Below are positions 8,742-17,244 of a DNA stretch of 64,000 nucleotides, in pieces; position 1 is the first letter of the stretch, and every line of letters begins with the position of its first letter. A program made the translations under genes and the position numbers. The DNA comes from Candidatus Aenigmatarchaeota archaeon (GTDB taxonomy: Archaea > Aenigmatarchaeota > Aenigmatarchaeia > GW2011-AR5), in assembly GCA_016198685.1 (NCBI GenBank), contig JACQID010000008.1:1-64000 (forward strand), in the 5' to 3' direction. The notes below the pieces were generated by a model that saw nothing but the letters and a program-made list of their open reading frames with translations, ran no database searches and was not told the origin of the DNA.

Positions 8742-9194
8742 ATGAAAGAAGAGACAAAAAAGAAAGCGATGGTGCTTTTCATAGTCGGAAGCTTGTTCCT
8801 CTCGTCCATTGCATTCTTCGTTATAGGCTTTGCAACCAGCAGCGCTCCGCCTGAAATAGAGCCGCTTACCTCTTTCGTTCTTGAAAAAGAGCTTTCAAGG
8901 GAATCAGAGAGCTTCTACATAAGCAATGGATTCACCGTGCTGAAATTATTCCATCATAATTCCAGCCTTGATGAATTTGCCAATGGCCTGCCGGATTCCA
9001 TGACAACAGTAGGCGGGCAGAGGCAGTTGATTGTGGAAAAGATACCTGCGAACCAGACTTATGTGACTATTGAGAGCCTCAATGGGAAGCAGGTAGTTAA
9101 TAATCCTGACGAAGAGAAAATAACAGCCGTTTTATGCGAGGGATTGATGCTCAAGCCTTCTGTCTGCCTTTTCGGAAACCTTAGCGCATCTTAG
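8742..9194 (+). CDS. Hypothetical membrane-anchored protein, 150 aa
   Basis: I do not recognise the family. A lysine-rich cytoplasmic start (KEETKKKA) precedes one membrane helix (about residues 9-30, VLFIVGSLFLSSIAFFVIGFA). The rest is an extracellular domain with two cysteines near the C-terminus (AVLCEGL and SVCLFG) and several N-x-S/T sites. It probably shares a transcript with the upstream 92-aa gene. Its 3' end overlaps the convergent small gene at 9181-9291 by 14 bp. Confidence 0.6.
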   Translation: MKEETKKKAMVLFIVGSLFLSSIAFFVIGFATSSAPPEIEPLTSFVLEKELSRESESFYISNGFTVLKLFHHNSSLDEFANGLPDSMTTVGGQRQLIVEKIPANQTYVTIESLNGKQVVNNPDEEKITAVLCEGLMLKPSVCLFGNLSAS

Positions 9195-9291
9195 CTATGT
9201 CTTCCTTGAAGCGCCGGAGAATCTTGGGCACGTCTTCCGCTTCAACGCGTAGTATTTCAGCCGCTTTCTTTATCTTTTGTATATCATCCAT
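9181..9291 (-). CDS. Small helical protein downstream of alaS, 36 aa
   Basis: The ATG overlaps the alaS stop codon (ATGGATGA), typical of translational coupling. The peptide is one amphipathic charged helix (MDDIQKIKKAAEILRVEAED, then VPKILRRFKEDIAKMR). The coupling and clean helical pattern support a real gene. No function can be assigned, and it might be only a readthrough tail. Confidence 0.4.
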   Translation of the reverse strand: MDDIQKIKKAAEILRVEAEDVPKILRRFKEDIAKMR

Positions 9292-11890
9292 CTTTCATCC
9301 GCTTCCTTATTTTTTCTAATGCCAGTTCATCCGGCGTGTTTTCGTACGTTCCCTGGGCAAATGTTCCGGAACCCCCGCCGTTACCTCCGGTGAGGTTTAG
9401 AGCGAACTTCATTATTTCCGATGCATTGCCGCCGGAGGCAACTATGCTTTTGTCTTTGGTTCCGAAAAGAACATAGGAGCCGCCAGTTCTTGTTATCGCC
9501 ATAAGGCTTTTTCTCTCCGCGTCAAGCACATCTACGCTTTTTACCTCGATGCTTTGTGCAAGCGAGGCCGCTTTTTCTTCATATTCTTTTCTTGCGCGTT
9601 TCCATTCGTTGAAAAGCTGCTCTGTACCGGCCACTATGTCCTTTGTTTCCAGTATACTTTCGGCTTCCCTGGCTAAAGATGCCATTTTTTCTTCGTATTC
9701 CTTAGCAGCTTCGCCTGCGACCAGTGTCAGTCTGACAACGCCGTCCTGTATTTTTTCGGCCTTGGTTATTATGATTCTGCGGATTGTTCCTGTATTGTCG
9801 ACGTGCGTTCCGCCGCATGCTTCCGTGTCCACTTCAGGTATTTCAACTATTCTTAGTTCCTTTGCAGGTATGGCCGGGCCCTGATATATTCGCATGCCGA
9901 ATCTCTTTTCAGCCTCGGTTCTCTCTATGACATGCTTATGCGTCTGAATGTTTCTTTTGACTGCGTCATTAGCCATCTTTTCTATCTCATCTAGCTGTTC
10001 ATGGGATGGAATCTTGTAATGCGTAAGATCTATAGTTGCCTTTTCAGGCGTCTTCAGAGCTCCTGCCTGCCAGAGATGGCTGCCAAGAACGCGCCTTGCA
10101 AGGCCATTGACTATATGAACTGCGCTGTGATGATGCATGAGCCTCTCGCGTCTTTTTGCATCAATAACGCCTTTTACGGTATCGCCTTCTTTGAAAGGAA
10201 TGCCGGACATCTTGTGCGCGACTACTGTGCCGAATTTTTGCACATCTTCAACAGGAATGGCATTAATAGCGCCTAAGTCATTCTGCTGTCCTCCGCCTTC
10301 AGGATAAAATACCGTTCTGTCAAGGACAACCCAGTTATCTCTTATTTTCAGAACTGTGGCCGTGAATTCCCTTGCGTTGTTGTCCTTGTAATAAAGGAGC
10401 TCTGTCGGCGCTGCGTCAAATTCTATCTTCATCTTTTCTTTCTTCTCGGTTCTTCTGTGTCTGTCAGCTACAAGTAGATAGAAATTTTCAGGAATAACTA
10501 TATTTGGCATCACTTCCTTTACGTCCTCTGGCGGGATGCCATGGCTGTCATAAAGCTCTATAAGCTTGTTTGTGTCAACGTTCCTAAGCTTGCTTACTAT
10601 TTCCCTGCTTTTCTCTTTCGTAGAATCATATTTTTCCTTTTCATATGCGAGTATATCGTCTATGCTCCCAATGGCTTCCTGAAGCTCAGGATATATTTCC
10701 TTGAGATAATCCGCATGCAATTCACAGAGCTTGGCAAAATCAATATCCCATCCGTACTTTCTTGAGAGCGAAAACGCCCTTCTCAGTATCAAGCGCAGGT
10801 TATAGCCCCCTCCGACATTGCTTGGAAGCGTTCCGTCATTTATCGCGACAAGCAATGTTCTTGTATGTTCGGCAATCGAATAGAGTGCAGCAAGAGGCAT
10901 GACGTTCTCCCTGAGAAGTTTTGCGTCATACCCCGTCTTTTCTGCAACTTTCTTCCATGCTTTGTCCATGTCTTCAGTTTCGTCTATGTTAAGCATCGAT
11001 GCATACGGCAGGAATTTCTTGATGATGTCTTCGTTTACTTGTATTCCGGTTATGCTCTTGAGATGCGTCATCACCGTTGGGAAAGTTGTCTCGTAGCTAT
11101 TGACAGTTCCGTGCGAGAACCATGCATTCCTTTCCTGCCCAAGACCCATGTCGAGGACCTTGAGCTTAAGGTCCTCGTAACCAGTTTCAGTCTGCCTGAA
11201 CTGCATGTATACCTGGTTTGCTAATTCAAGGCCGCCTGAGAAAAATTCCACGCATGGGCCGAAGTTGCCTGAGCCGGCCCAAACGTCCTCGTGTAATATT
11301 ATTTCTTCCTTGGGAAGGCCGAGGCCGTCTGTGAACCACTTCATGAGGTGGAGGAAATAATCATTCATCCTGTAATCCTTAGGCTGCTCGAATCTGTGCT
11401 GCCCAATCATGACAAAACATGTATAATGCGCTCCTGTTATTCCTACATTGTCTATGTCGTTGAACCTGAGGCACGTTTGCGGTATCACGAGTGGATTTGC
11501 CGGCGGCTTTACTTCGCCGGATATGACATAAGGAATGAAATCGTCTATTGAAGCTTCCACGAAATGCAGGTCTGTTCTCCATCTTGCCGTCACAGGATAG
11601 CGTTTTATCGGTGTATAGCCCTGCTTCTGCAAAAGTTCGGAAAATTTTTTCCAGACCTCAGGATAAGTCATCTTGTGCTTTGCCGGGCTGTTGCCTATGA
11701 ACGAATATCCTCCGCAACATGCAGAATCCCCGCAGGCGCTTCGCGCCTTGACGGACCAGAACGCGCGGCCGCACGACATGCATTTTCGCCTAACAAAGCC
11801 TAAATCCGCCATGCCGTTAGGATAGTATTTTGAAGGTTCCTTTGCGAATTCAATGAAGTATTTTTTCTTCAGTGCTTTGTCATCTAGCAT
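9284..11890 (-). CDS. alaS: Alanyl-tRNA synthetase, archaeal type
   Basis: The enzyme charges tRNA-Ala. An archaeal N-terminal zinc motif (CMSCGRAFWS...CGDSACCGG) precedes the class II catalytic core (about residues 55-330). The editing domain carries the HHHSAVH and CGGTHV metal-binding motifs, and a C-terminal coiled coil and DHHA1-type domain rich in Gly (GGNGGGSGTFAQG) follow. Length is 868 aa from the ATG at 11890. An in-frame TTG three codons earlier is possible, but the ATG start (MLDDKALKK) is favoured. A 36-aa gene is coupled to its stop codon. Confidence 0.96.
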   Translation of the reverse strand: MLDDKALKKKYFIEFAKEPSKYYPNGMADLGFVRRKCMSCGRAFWSVKARSACGDSACCGGYSFIGNSPAKHKMTYPEVWKKFSELLQKQGYTPIKRYPVTARWRTDLHFVEASIDDFIPYVISGEVKPPANPLVIPQTCLRFNDIDNVGITGAHYTCFVMIGQHRFEQPKDYRMNDYFLHLMKWFTDGLGLPKEEIILHEDVWAGSGNFGPCVEFFSGGLELANQVYMQFRQTETGYEDLKLKVLDMGLGQERNAWFSHGTVNSYETTFPTVMTHLKSITGIQVNEDIIKKFLPYASMLNIDETEDMDKAWKKVAEKTGYDAKLLRENVMPLAALYSIAEHTRTLLVAINDGTLPSNVGGGYNLRLILRRAFSLSRKYGWDIDFAKLCELHADYLKEIYPELQEAIGSIDDILAYEKEKYDSTKEKSREIVSKLRNVDTNKLIELYDSHGIPPEDVKEVMPNIVIPENFYLLVADRHRRTEKKEKMKIEFDAAPTELLYYKDNNAREFTATVLKIRDNWVVLDRTVFYPEGGGQQNDLGAINAIPVEDVQKFGTVVAHKMSGIPFKEGDTVKGVIDAKRRERLMHHHSAVHIVNGLARRVLGSHLWQAGALKTPEKATIDLTHYKIPSHEQLDEIEKMANDAVKRNIQTHKHVIERTEAEKRFGMRIYQGPAIPAKELRIVEIPEVDTEACGGTHVDNTGTIRRIIITKAEKIQDGVVRLTLVAGEAAKEYEEKMASLAREAESILETKDIVAGTEQLFNEWKRARKEYEEKAASLAQSIEVKSVDVLDAERKSLMAITRTGGSYVLFGTKDKSIVASGGNASEIMKFALNLTGGNGGGSGTFAQGTYENTPDELALEKIRKRMKDG

Positions 11891-11969
11891 CTTAATCAAT
11901 TATAGGCAAAATCTTAATAGTTAAGGAAAGGCGGATTTTTACCGGCTGTAGCGCCCATACGTTTGTATC

Positions 11970-12329
11970 TCATTTCATGAACTCGACATTCGGCATGCCT
12001 TCAAATTCCCTGTCGCCTGTGAGAAACTTCATGCCGTTTTTCAGGGCAACGGCGTATCCGATGCAATCTGTCATGGAAAGCTTTCTGTTTGATTTCTTGA
12101 TTGCGGCCGCCGCCTGGATAACATTGCCGTCGAATTCTATGGCAAGCTCTTCGTATTTTTTCAGGTAATGGCGCGCCTTGCCGGCATCTTCTTTCAGTAT
12201 CGAATAAAAAAGCTCGAAAAGATTGAGCTTTGTAAGCACTATTTCAGCATCTCTGTATTTTTCGTAGTGCGGGTTGCCGGATATGATCTCTATGACTGCG
12301 TATGTATCGAAGAAGAATGCTTCAGTCAT
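11970..12329 (-). CDS. vapC: VapC-type PIN-domain ribonuclease toxin
   Basis: This is a PIN-domain nuclease of 119 aa. Acidic active-site residues are visible in order: FFDTYAVIE (first Asp), NLFELFY (Glu), SMTDCIGYA (Asp) and FLTGDREF (Asp). VapC toxins cleave tRNA or rRNA when not held by VapB. The ATG overlaps the vapB stop, the usual antitoxin-first arrangement. The target here is unknown. Confidence 0.9.
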   Translation of the reverse strand: MTEAFFFDTYAVIEIISGNPHYEKYRDAEIVLTKLNLFELFYSILKEDAGKARHYLKKYEELAIEFDGNVIQAAAAIKKSNRKLSMTDCIGYAVALKNGMKFLTGDREFEGMPNVEFMK

Positions 12330-12540
12330 AAAGTTCTTTCCTTAGCTCGTCTTTCATCTCTTGCGCCGATTTCTTGAATTTCATGGTCCCGAACGTTTCC
12401 TTCAAGACGTTGGTCTTCTTCGTTATCAGTATCTCAACTTCCTTTCCGGGTTTGATGCCTTCCTTTTCGGCTATTTCTCTGGGTATAACTAGGCCCACGG
12501 AATTTCCCCATGCCCTTGCCCTGATTTTCACGGTTTCCAT
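12322..12540 (-). CDS. vapB: VapB-type AbrB/SpoVT antitoxin
   Basis: The N-terminal swapped-hairpin domain is typical of the AbrB family (KIRARAWGNSVGLVIPREIA, then GIKPGKEVEILI). A C-terminal charged tail (EMKDELRKELYD) would bind the toxin. I set the start at the ATG at 12540 (72 aa) because it begins exactly at the domain. It should neutralise VapC and repress its own promoter. A TATA-like AATTTAAATAG lies about 30 bp upstream. Confidence 0.88.
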   Translation of the reverse strand: METVKIRARAWGNSVGLVIPREIAEKEGIKPGKEVEILITKKTNVLKETFGTMKFKKSAQEMKDELRKELYD

Positions 12541-12597
12541 AACATCACAATAATTATACATAATATAACTATTTAAATTCCATAACAACAAGAAAGA

Positions 12598-12655
12598 ATT
12601 TAAACATCGAATTCCGCCGTATTAACACGGCGGACGAAACAACGGGAATTCGATG
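12598..12655. repeat. Dispersed 57-bp repeat, copy B
   Basis: This is nearly identical to 790-846. The inner stem is perfect here (CCGCCGT-ATTAAC-ACGGCGG), and the outer arms ATCGAATTCC and GGAATTCGAT are inverted repeats, so single strands would fold well. It lies upstream of vapBC on the minus strand, as copy A lies upstream of a minus-strand gene. In the 345 bp between vapB and the gene at 12886, this repeat and promoter-like AT tracts are the only things I can support. Confidence 0.75.
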
Positions 12656-12885
12656 TGGTTGTAGAGACCGAACAAACGAGCTAAGGAATGCAACCATGTC
12701 TTTCGCGCCGACATGTCGTACTCCTTTTTAATTATTGTGGTCTTCCCTCTAGGCCTGAGATAATTCAAGCACATACTTGCTTGTAATACCTGAAATCGGT
12801 CGGTAAATATTGCCTCAATATTCTGAAACAGTTCATTGGCCTCCGTCAAACGCTTTTTAAAGCCTTCCAAGATATTTCAGAATCT

Positions 12886-13395
12886 ATGAGATATGAATAC
12901 GTGCCCCCACTCCATGACTGGAGCGGATTCGCATTTGAGGGAACATGGGGGTTGACTGGGGAGATCCAGCAAATGCTGGAGGAGGAATATCCAGGGGAGA
13001 TGGTGTTGGAAGAGCGGCCGGAAATAAAGTTACTAGTAGCCTACCGGCTTTCGTTTGAAAGATACCGTGAATCAATTGGCAAGAACTTTCCAGAATATAA
13101 TCTGTTCTTGATAGATTCAGACGCTTATAGCAAAGAATATTTGCAGCCAGTGAAGGAGGTCGAACAGACTGATGGGCGTCATTATATTTTGGCGGGGATT
13201 CAATTAGGGCATGAGTATTCAATCAATGATTTTTTCTCAGTTGCACAGAAACTGGGATTTAGAGAAACTGATAGTTTTACGCAGGAGCAGTTAGAGGAGT
13301 TAACCCAAAAGGCACTAACGCCCTACAATCATCCGTACAATTCCGCGTTGCGCGATCTCAGAGAAACATCTGGATGTCACGTATGGCTTAGCTGA
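12886..13395 (+). CDS. Hypothetical protein, 169 aa
   Basis: I do not recognise the family. It is a soluble, acidic alpha/beta protein with many aromatic residues and no cysteine motif, signal peptide or membrane segment. A TATA-like CTTTTTAAAG about 28 bp before the ATG supports a leaderless transcript and this start. Its 3' end overlaps by 8 bp the convergent frameshifted gene at 13388-13682, and both lie in an accessory island between vapBC and the ribosomal cluster. Confidence 0.55.
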   Translation: MRYEYVPPLHDWSGFAFEGTWGLTGEIQQMLEEEYPGEMVLEERPEIKLLVAYRLSFERYRESIGKNFPEYNLFLIDSDAYSKEYLQPVKEVEQTDGRHYILAGIQLGHEYSINDFFSVAQKLGFRETDSFTQEQLEELTQKALTPYNHPYNSALRDLRETSGCHVWLS

Positions 13396-13682
13396 TAGCC
13401 ACCAGTTCGATCCAGCAGTAAGGTGGTGGAGCAAAAGCGTATTCGCCCCGGTGGCGCGTTAGAATGGTGGGACTAAGTCGCTCTAAGGGCTTGCCATTAA
13501 ATTCAAGTAAACGCCCGCTGTTAGAAACTACTGCATCTAATCGTGTAAAGTCATTTATCGGGCCTTTTTTCCATCGGCCGAAAGCTTAGGAGATAAAGAT
13601 TCCCTATCTTCTTTTCCGTTAGACGTACATCCGTAGCTCGGCTAAGCGCATCCAATCCAAAATTAGGTTCTTGAAATTCCAT
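13388..13682 (-). pseudogene. Frameshifted small gene, about 97 codons
   Basis: From the ATG at 13682 the frame reads MEFQEPNFGLDALSRATDVR and continues to a premature TGA after about 43 codons. A second open frame then continues with INDFTRLDAVVSNSGRLLEF to a stop at 13388. The frames join cleanly if the A6 tract near 13570 is read as A5 (FRPMEKGPINDF). A TATA-like sequence (CATATATTTC) lies upstream. This may be a decaying gene, a sequencing error in a homopolymer, or a slippage site. The product is not recognised. Nothing else is seen in 13683-13775. Confidence 0.55.
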
Positions 13683-13775
13683 AAATTTAGAACGCGTAAA
13701 GGTTTACGTATCCAGTGAAATATATGCAAAACTAATTAAATGAAGAATCATGAAAACAAAATGAAAGCAAAAAAT

Positions 13776-14075
13776 TTAACCGAACAATGCGCCTAATCCT
13801 GCGGCTGCTTCTTCGGCCTTCTTGGCTTCGTCTTCTTCTTTCTTCTCTTCTTTCTTGGCTTCTCCGGCAACTGCCGCAGGTGCCGCTGCCGCTACAGGCA
13901 TAGCCGCCTTGCTTATGGCTTCCTCGATGTTCACGCCTTCAAGCGCTGCAACGAGTGCCTTTATCTGTGCGTCTTCTATCTTTTCGCCTGCTGCTTCAGC
14001 AACTTTCTTTACATTTGCTTCATTTATGGGTTTTCCTGCGGAGTGAAGGAGGAGAGCTCCGTATACTAGATTCAT
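13776..14075 (-). CDS. rpl12: Ribosomal protein P1 (archaeal L12), stalk protein
   Basis: This is the acidic stalk protein that recruits translation GTPases. The N-terminal dimerisation domain ([19 protein letters not shown]) is followed by an Ala-rich hinge, a Lys/Glu-rich segment and the conserved C-terminus GLGALFG. At 99 aa it has the usual archaeal length. A strong AGGAGGT precedes the ATG. It is the last gene of the L1-L10-P1 run. Confidence 0.97.
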   Translation of the reverse strand: MNLVYGALLLHSAGKPINEANVKKVAEAAGEKIEDAQIKALVAALEGVNIEEAISKAAMPVAAAAPAAVAGEAKKEEKKEEDEAKKAEEAAAGLGALFG

Positions 14076-14088
14076 GTTTCAAAACCTC

Positions 14089-14922
14089 CTAAACATTCTT
14101 TGCGCTTTCGAGCGCCTTTGCTTCGCGTGATGCTTTTGCGAGAACTTCGCCTATGAAATCTTTGTCAAGTATGTCTGCCTCTATGACAAGGCTTCTCGCT
14201 TCGCCGAACGCCTTCTGTATCATGACAGAGATGTTTTCTTTGGTCGGATAGTGGGCGTTGACCGAGAGGTTGAATGCAGATGCAATGCAGGCTTCAACAT
14301 TTCTCTGGTACTCGTCCTTGTCGATATCCAGAACTTTGCCTTCGTATATCAAGCCATTCTCCCATGCGGATACCATGTCTATGCCTATCTGCATGGGCTC
14401 GAGCTTGAGTAAGTTAAATCCGTTGACCATGTCCGCCGTTATCGTTTCGCCTTTTTTTGCAACGACCTTGTCCTGGGAAACTGCAATTTTGCCTGCTTCG
14501 ACCGTTGTCTTAAGGCCAAGCTTCTGCAGGGTCGTTATTGCAGGGCCAGGCGGAAGGCCGGTCGGCCCCTTCTGTACCGTTATGTCCTGCGGAGCAATGT
14601 CGCCTATCTTGGCTCCTGAAGCTATTCTGTTCTGCTTCAATGTAGCGTAAAGACGGAACGGATTGTCGTTGGAAAGTATGATTGCAGATTCGCCTGCCAC
14701 CTTGCCGGAGAGTGCCGAGAGATCATGGCCGCTTTTTTCCATCGCTTTCTTGAGTATGACGTTCTTTGCCGCCTTGATTGTGGCCTTGCCTGACATCTTG
14801 TTTTTTATCTTCTGCATCTGCTTTGTCGGCATCTTGTGAATGTTAAGTATGCCTATCACGGAGTAGGAAGCAAGCATTTTTGCAAGCTCGTCTACCTTCT
14901 TGGGTTTTTGAGATTTAAGCAT
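14089..14922 (-). CDS. rplP0: Ribosomal protein L10 (archaeal P0)
   Basis: This is the base of the ribosomal stalk, binding 23S rRNA and P1 dimers. The rRNA-binding domain (KMPTKQMQKIKNKM, about residues 25-120) and the archaeal insertion domain (about 110-185) are visible, followed by helical P1-binding spines. At 277 aa it is shorter than many archaeal P0 proteins. It ends EAKALESAKNV and lacks the acidic hinge and terminal GLFG-like tail usually shared with P1. The start overlaps the L1 stop by 8 bp. Confidence 0.95.
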   Translation of the reverse strand: MLKSQKPKKVDELAKMLASYSVIGILNIHKMPTKQMQKIKNKMSGKATIKAAKNVILKKAMEKSGHDLSALSGKVAGESAIILSNDNPFRLYATLKQNRIASGAKIGDIAPQDITVQKGPTGLPPGPAITTLQKLGLKTTVEAGKIAVSQDKVVAKKGETITADMVNGFNLLKLEPMQIGIDMVSAWENGLIYEGKVLDIDKDEYQRNVEACIASAFNLSVNAHYPTKENISVMIQKAFGEARSLVIEADILDKDFIGEVLAKASREAKALESAKNV

Positions 14923-15517
14923 CTATCTTCACCGGTTTGCCCATTGTTGTCTTGATATATAAGGTTTTTATCTGGTTGACGCCCTTAGGCAACAGGGCCT
15001 TGACATCGTTTATGACAGCTTCAGCATTTTCCTTGATCTGAGAATCTGTCATGGCCTCAGTGCCTACAGGGACTGTTATCGCAGGAGCATCACGAACTTT
15101 GATTGAAACGGATTTCTTAAGGCCTTTCATCAACGCTTCTGCAGGAACATTCGGAGGTAATGGCTTGGGCATCTTGCCCTTCGGCCCCAAGAACTTGCCT
15201 AGTACCTTGCCTACTGTGGCCATCAATGCAGGCTCGCATAAGAAATAATCATATTTGTTGATTACTGCTCTCATCTTCTTCATGTCTTTTTGCAATTCGT
15301 CAAGACCGTCTTTGTTTATGGCATCTGGAATGCTGTTGGATATCAGGCCAATTTGCACATCCTTGCCTCTTCCGTGCGGGAGCACCGTTTCCTTGGAGAA
15401 TCTGTTCTCAGGTTTCTTGACGTCAATATTTCTTAGCGTCATTCCCAGGTCTATCGTCTGGGTGAACTTTTTCTTGTCCTGCTTCCTGAGCTCCTGTATA
15501 GCTTCTTCGAGTTTCAT
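14915..15517 (-). CDS. rpl1: Ribosomal protein L1
   Basis: L1 forms the mobile stalk at the E site and often represses its own mRNA in archaea. The two-domain pattern is clear: the core GPKGKMPKPLPPN signature at about residue 113, the flanking halves, and the C-terminal TLYIKTTMGKPVKIDA. Length is 200 aa. A strong AGGAGG lies before the ATG. Its stop overlaps the start of L10, so the two are coupled. Confidence 0.96.
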   Translation of the reverse strand: MKLEEAIQELRKQDKKKFTQTIDLGMTLRNIDVKKPENRFSKETVLPHGRGKDVQIGLISNSIPDAINKDGLDELQKDMKKMRAVINKYDYFLCEPALMATVGKVLGKFLGPKGKMPKPLPPNVPAEALMKGLKKSVSIKVRDAPAITVPVGTEAMTDSQIKENAEAVINDVKALLPKGVNQIKTLYIKTTMGKPVKIDA

Positions 15518-15588
15518 AATTATCCTCCTGTCGCGAAAACGCGGCAGTATACGGACCTATCTAATAATATGGTAAAGTATAAAAAGCA

Positions 15589-16053
15589 TTATGGGCGGCG
15601 ATAGCTTTCTTCTTCCTCGTCCTTGGAATTGATCCTGTCGTCCATGGAGCCAAGCGCGCTTGCAAAAGTTCTTCTTGCGGCAGTGAGGCGATTTTCAACT
15701 TCGAATATTTTGCGTGCAAGCTCGCGATAATTCATATCCATGTCCTTCTGGTAATCAGCTCTAGCTTCCTTAAGGCGGTTGTCAAACGTGTAAAATCCTT
15801 TGCCTACATCGTAGCGTATCTCTTCAAGCTTGCGTGAAAACATTTCAAGCCTTGCCACCACCTGAACAAGAGCTTCGCGGTTCTTGTCAGATTCTCTTAT
15901 CATCTCGTCCTCAACTGCGGCTTTCTGCACGAGGCTGAGCATAAGAATTAGTATCAGTATGGCGGCAAGCGCCCACACATCCGATAGTAAGGCGATGATC
16001 GCAAAAAGCGATATCGCATAAAGACCGAGGAGTGCCTTGTCGTAGGCGTTCAT
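15589..16053 (-). CDS. Membrane-anchored coiled-coil protein, 154 aa
   Basis: I do not recognise the family. Residues about 7-44 contain two adjacent hydrophobic segments (LLGLYAISLFAIIALL and LAAILILILMLSLV) forming a membrane hairpin. The remaining about 110 residues are charged and heptad-like, typical of a cytoplasmic coiled coil, ending in an acidic tail (SKDEEEESYRRP). The gene lies between L11 and L1, with about 40-70 bp gaps on either side, within a conserved ribosomal protein cluster where no such gene is normally found. Confidence 0.65.
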   Translation of the reverse strand: MNAYDKALLGLYAISLFAIIALLSDVWALAAILILILMLSLVQKAAVEDEMIRESDKNREALVQVVARLEMFSRKLEEIRYDVGKGFYTFDNRLKEARADYQKDMDMNYRELARKIFEVENRLTAARRTFASALGSMDDRINSKDEEEESYRRP

Positions 16054-16091
16054 GATTCAGCTATCTTGGGAAAGCATAAAAGGTTTGCGTA

Positions 16092-16574
16092 CTATTCGAC
16101 CTTGTGCTTGCCTTCATCTATTTCCTTCTGTAAGTCGCGTGGATCCTTGCCGTCAACTGTAACGCCACCTGACAGGCACGTTCCAAGTATCTGCTTTACC
16201 TTTCCCTTCATTGTGTGGCTCATCAGCACGTCTTCCTTGGCTTTTGCTATCTGAAGGATTTTTGAGAATGCAATGTCGCCGCCTTCTATTGTTGTTTCCT
16301 CTTTCTTGTGTCTGAGCTTGTCCTTCTTCATCTCCTTTCTTATCATGGAAGTTGTAGGAGGCGTACCTACTGTTATTGTATATTCTTTCGTTTCAATATC
16401 AACAATGATCTTGACAGGCACTTCCATACCGGCAAAACTCTTTGTTTTTTCATTTATCTGGGCAACTACTTGGCCGACGTTTACCTTAAGCGGTGAAAGG
16501 CTCGGACCTAGCGGTGGCGCAGGCGTAGCCTTGCCTCCCTGAACAAGAACGTCTATTGATTCTTTTTTACCCAT
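16092..16574 (-). CDS. rpl11: Ribosomal protein L11
   Basis: L11 binds the GTPase-associated region of 23S rRNA. The N-terminal domain has GGKATPAPPLGPSLSPL and the C-terminal rRNA-binding domain has PTTSMIRKE and the closing GTCLSGGVTVDG. Length is 160 aa, the usual archaeal size. It follows spt5 by 16 bp in the expected order. Confidence 0.97.
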   Translation of the reverse strand: MGKKESIDVLVQGGKATPAPPLGPSLSPLKVNVGQVVAQINEKTKSFAGMEVPVKIIVDIETKEYTITVGTPPTTSMIRKEMKKDKLRHKKEETTIEGGDIAFSKILQIAKAKEDVLMSHTMKGKVKQILGTCLSGGVTVDGKDPRDLQKEIDEGKHKVE

Positions 16575-16590
16575 ATAATATCCCTCCTGG

Positions 16591-17034
16591 TTATTCCTCT
16601 TTTTTCTTTGAGTGTATGCTGACTGAATTAACAGGCACTGTGACCGGTATCGGTATAGCGGCTTCCAGGAATTCTACCGTGACTTCCTGCTTGGTTTCGT
16701 CTATTCTGGTTACTTTGCCGCGCTCGCCCTTGAAGGGTCCGCCTACAATTTCTATGACGTCGCCCACGCCGACCTTGATTTCCTGTCTTTCTGCAACTAA
16801 GAATCTTTCAATCTGGGACATAGGAATTTCTTTAGGTATTATTCCACGAACGTGCGGGACGTTCTTCGTGGCGGATTCTATGTCATTTAATTCTCCTTCC
16901 ACGAAAATGTAGCCGCGTATTTCTTCAGGACGGAACATGGCGTTGATCGGAATGGCCCCGGCCTTTATTTTTGTGGCCAAGGATTCCATGACTACATTCT
17001 CTCTTCCTGTTGTCGTTCTTACCGTTAGAATCAT
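16591..17034 (-). CDS. spt5: Transcription elongation factor Spt5 (NusG family)
   Basis: It binds the RNA polymerase clamp and keeps transcription processive, and through its KOW domain may contact the ribosome. The NGN domain covers about residues 1-85 and the KOW domain about 90-140 (GDVIEIVGGPFKGERGKV). Length is 147 aa. It lies directly downstream of secE, an arrangement shared with bacteria and most archaea. Confidence 0.96.
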   Translation of the reverse strand: MILTVRTTTGRENVVMESLATKIKAGAIPINAMFRPEEIRGYIFVEGELNDIESATKNVPHVRGIIPKEIPMSQIERFLVAERQEIKVGVGDVIEIVGGPFKGERGKVTRIDETKQEVTVEFLEAAIPIPVTVPVNSVSIHSKKKEE

Positions 17035-17042
17035 TTTTTCAC

Positions 17043-17222
17043 CTATAGATGGCCTGCACCACTAAGCAGCATTGCCGTGACGAATATGATGAACCCGGCC
17101 AAGCCTATTGCCGCTATGCCCGCGCCGGTTATCTTGGCGCTTTGCGTGAGCTCCTGTTTATCCGGTTTGGATGCTATCATTAACACTCTGGCTATTTTAT
17201 CTATTCTATCCTTGATGTCCAT
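17043..17222 (-). CDS. secE: Preprotein translocase subunit SecE (Sec61 gamma)
   Basis: This short protein of 59 aa has an amphipathic cytoplasmic helix (MDIKDRIDKIARVLMIASKP, then DKQEL) followed by one membrane helix (GAGIAAIGLAGFIIFVTAML). This is the fold of Sec61 gamma, which clamps the two halves of SecY. Position supports the call: spt5 starts 9 bp after its stop. Confidence 0.93.
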   Translation of the reverse strand: MDIKDRIDKIARVLMIASKPDKQELTQSAKITGAGIAAIGLAGFIIFVTAMLLSGAGHL

Positions 17223-17244
17223 TTCCCTTAATTGAATGAAACAT

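Noticed and set aside
12622-12870. Open frame of 82 codons on the minus strand
   Set aside because: It begins with TTG, has no room for a promoter against the divergent gene at 12886, and its end is encoded by the dispersed repeat.
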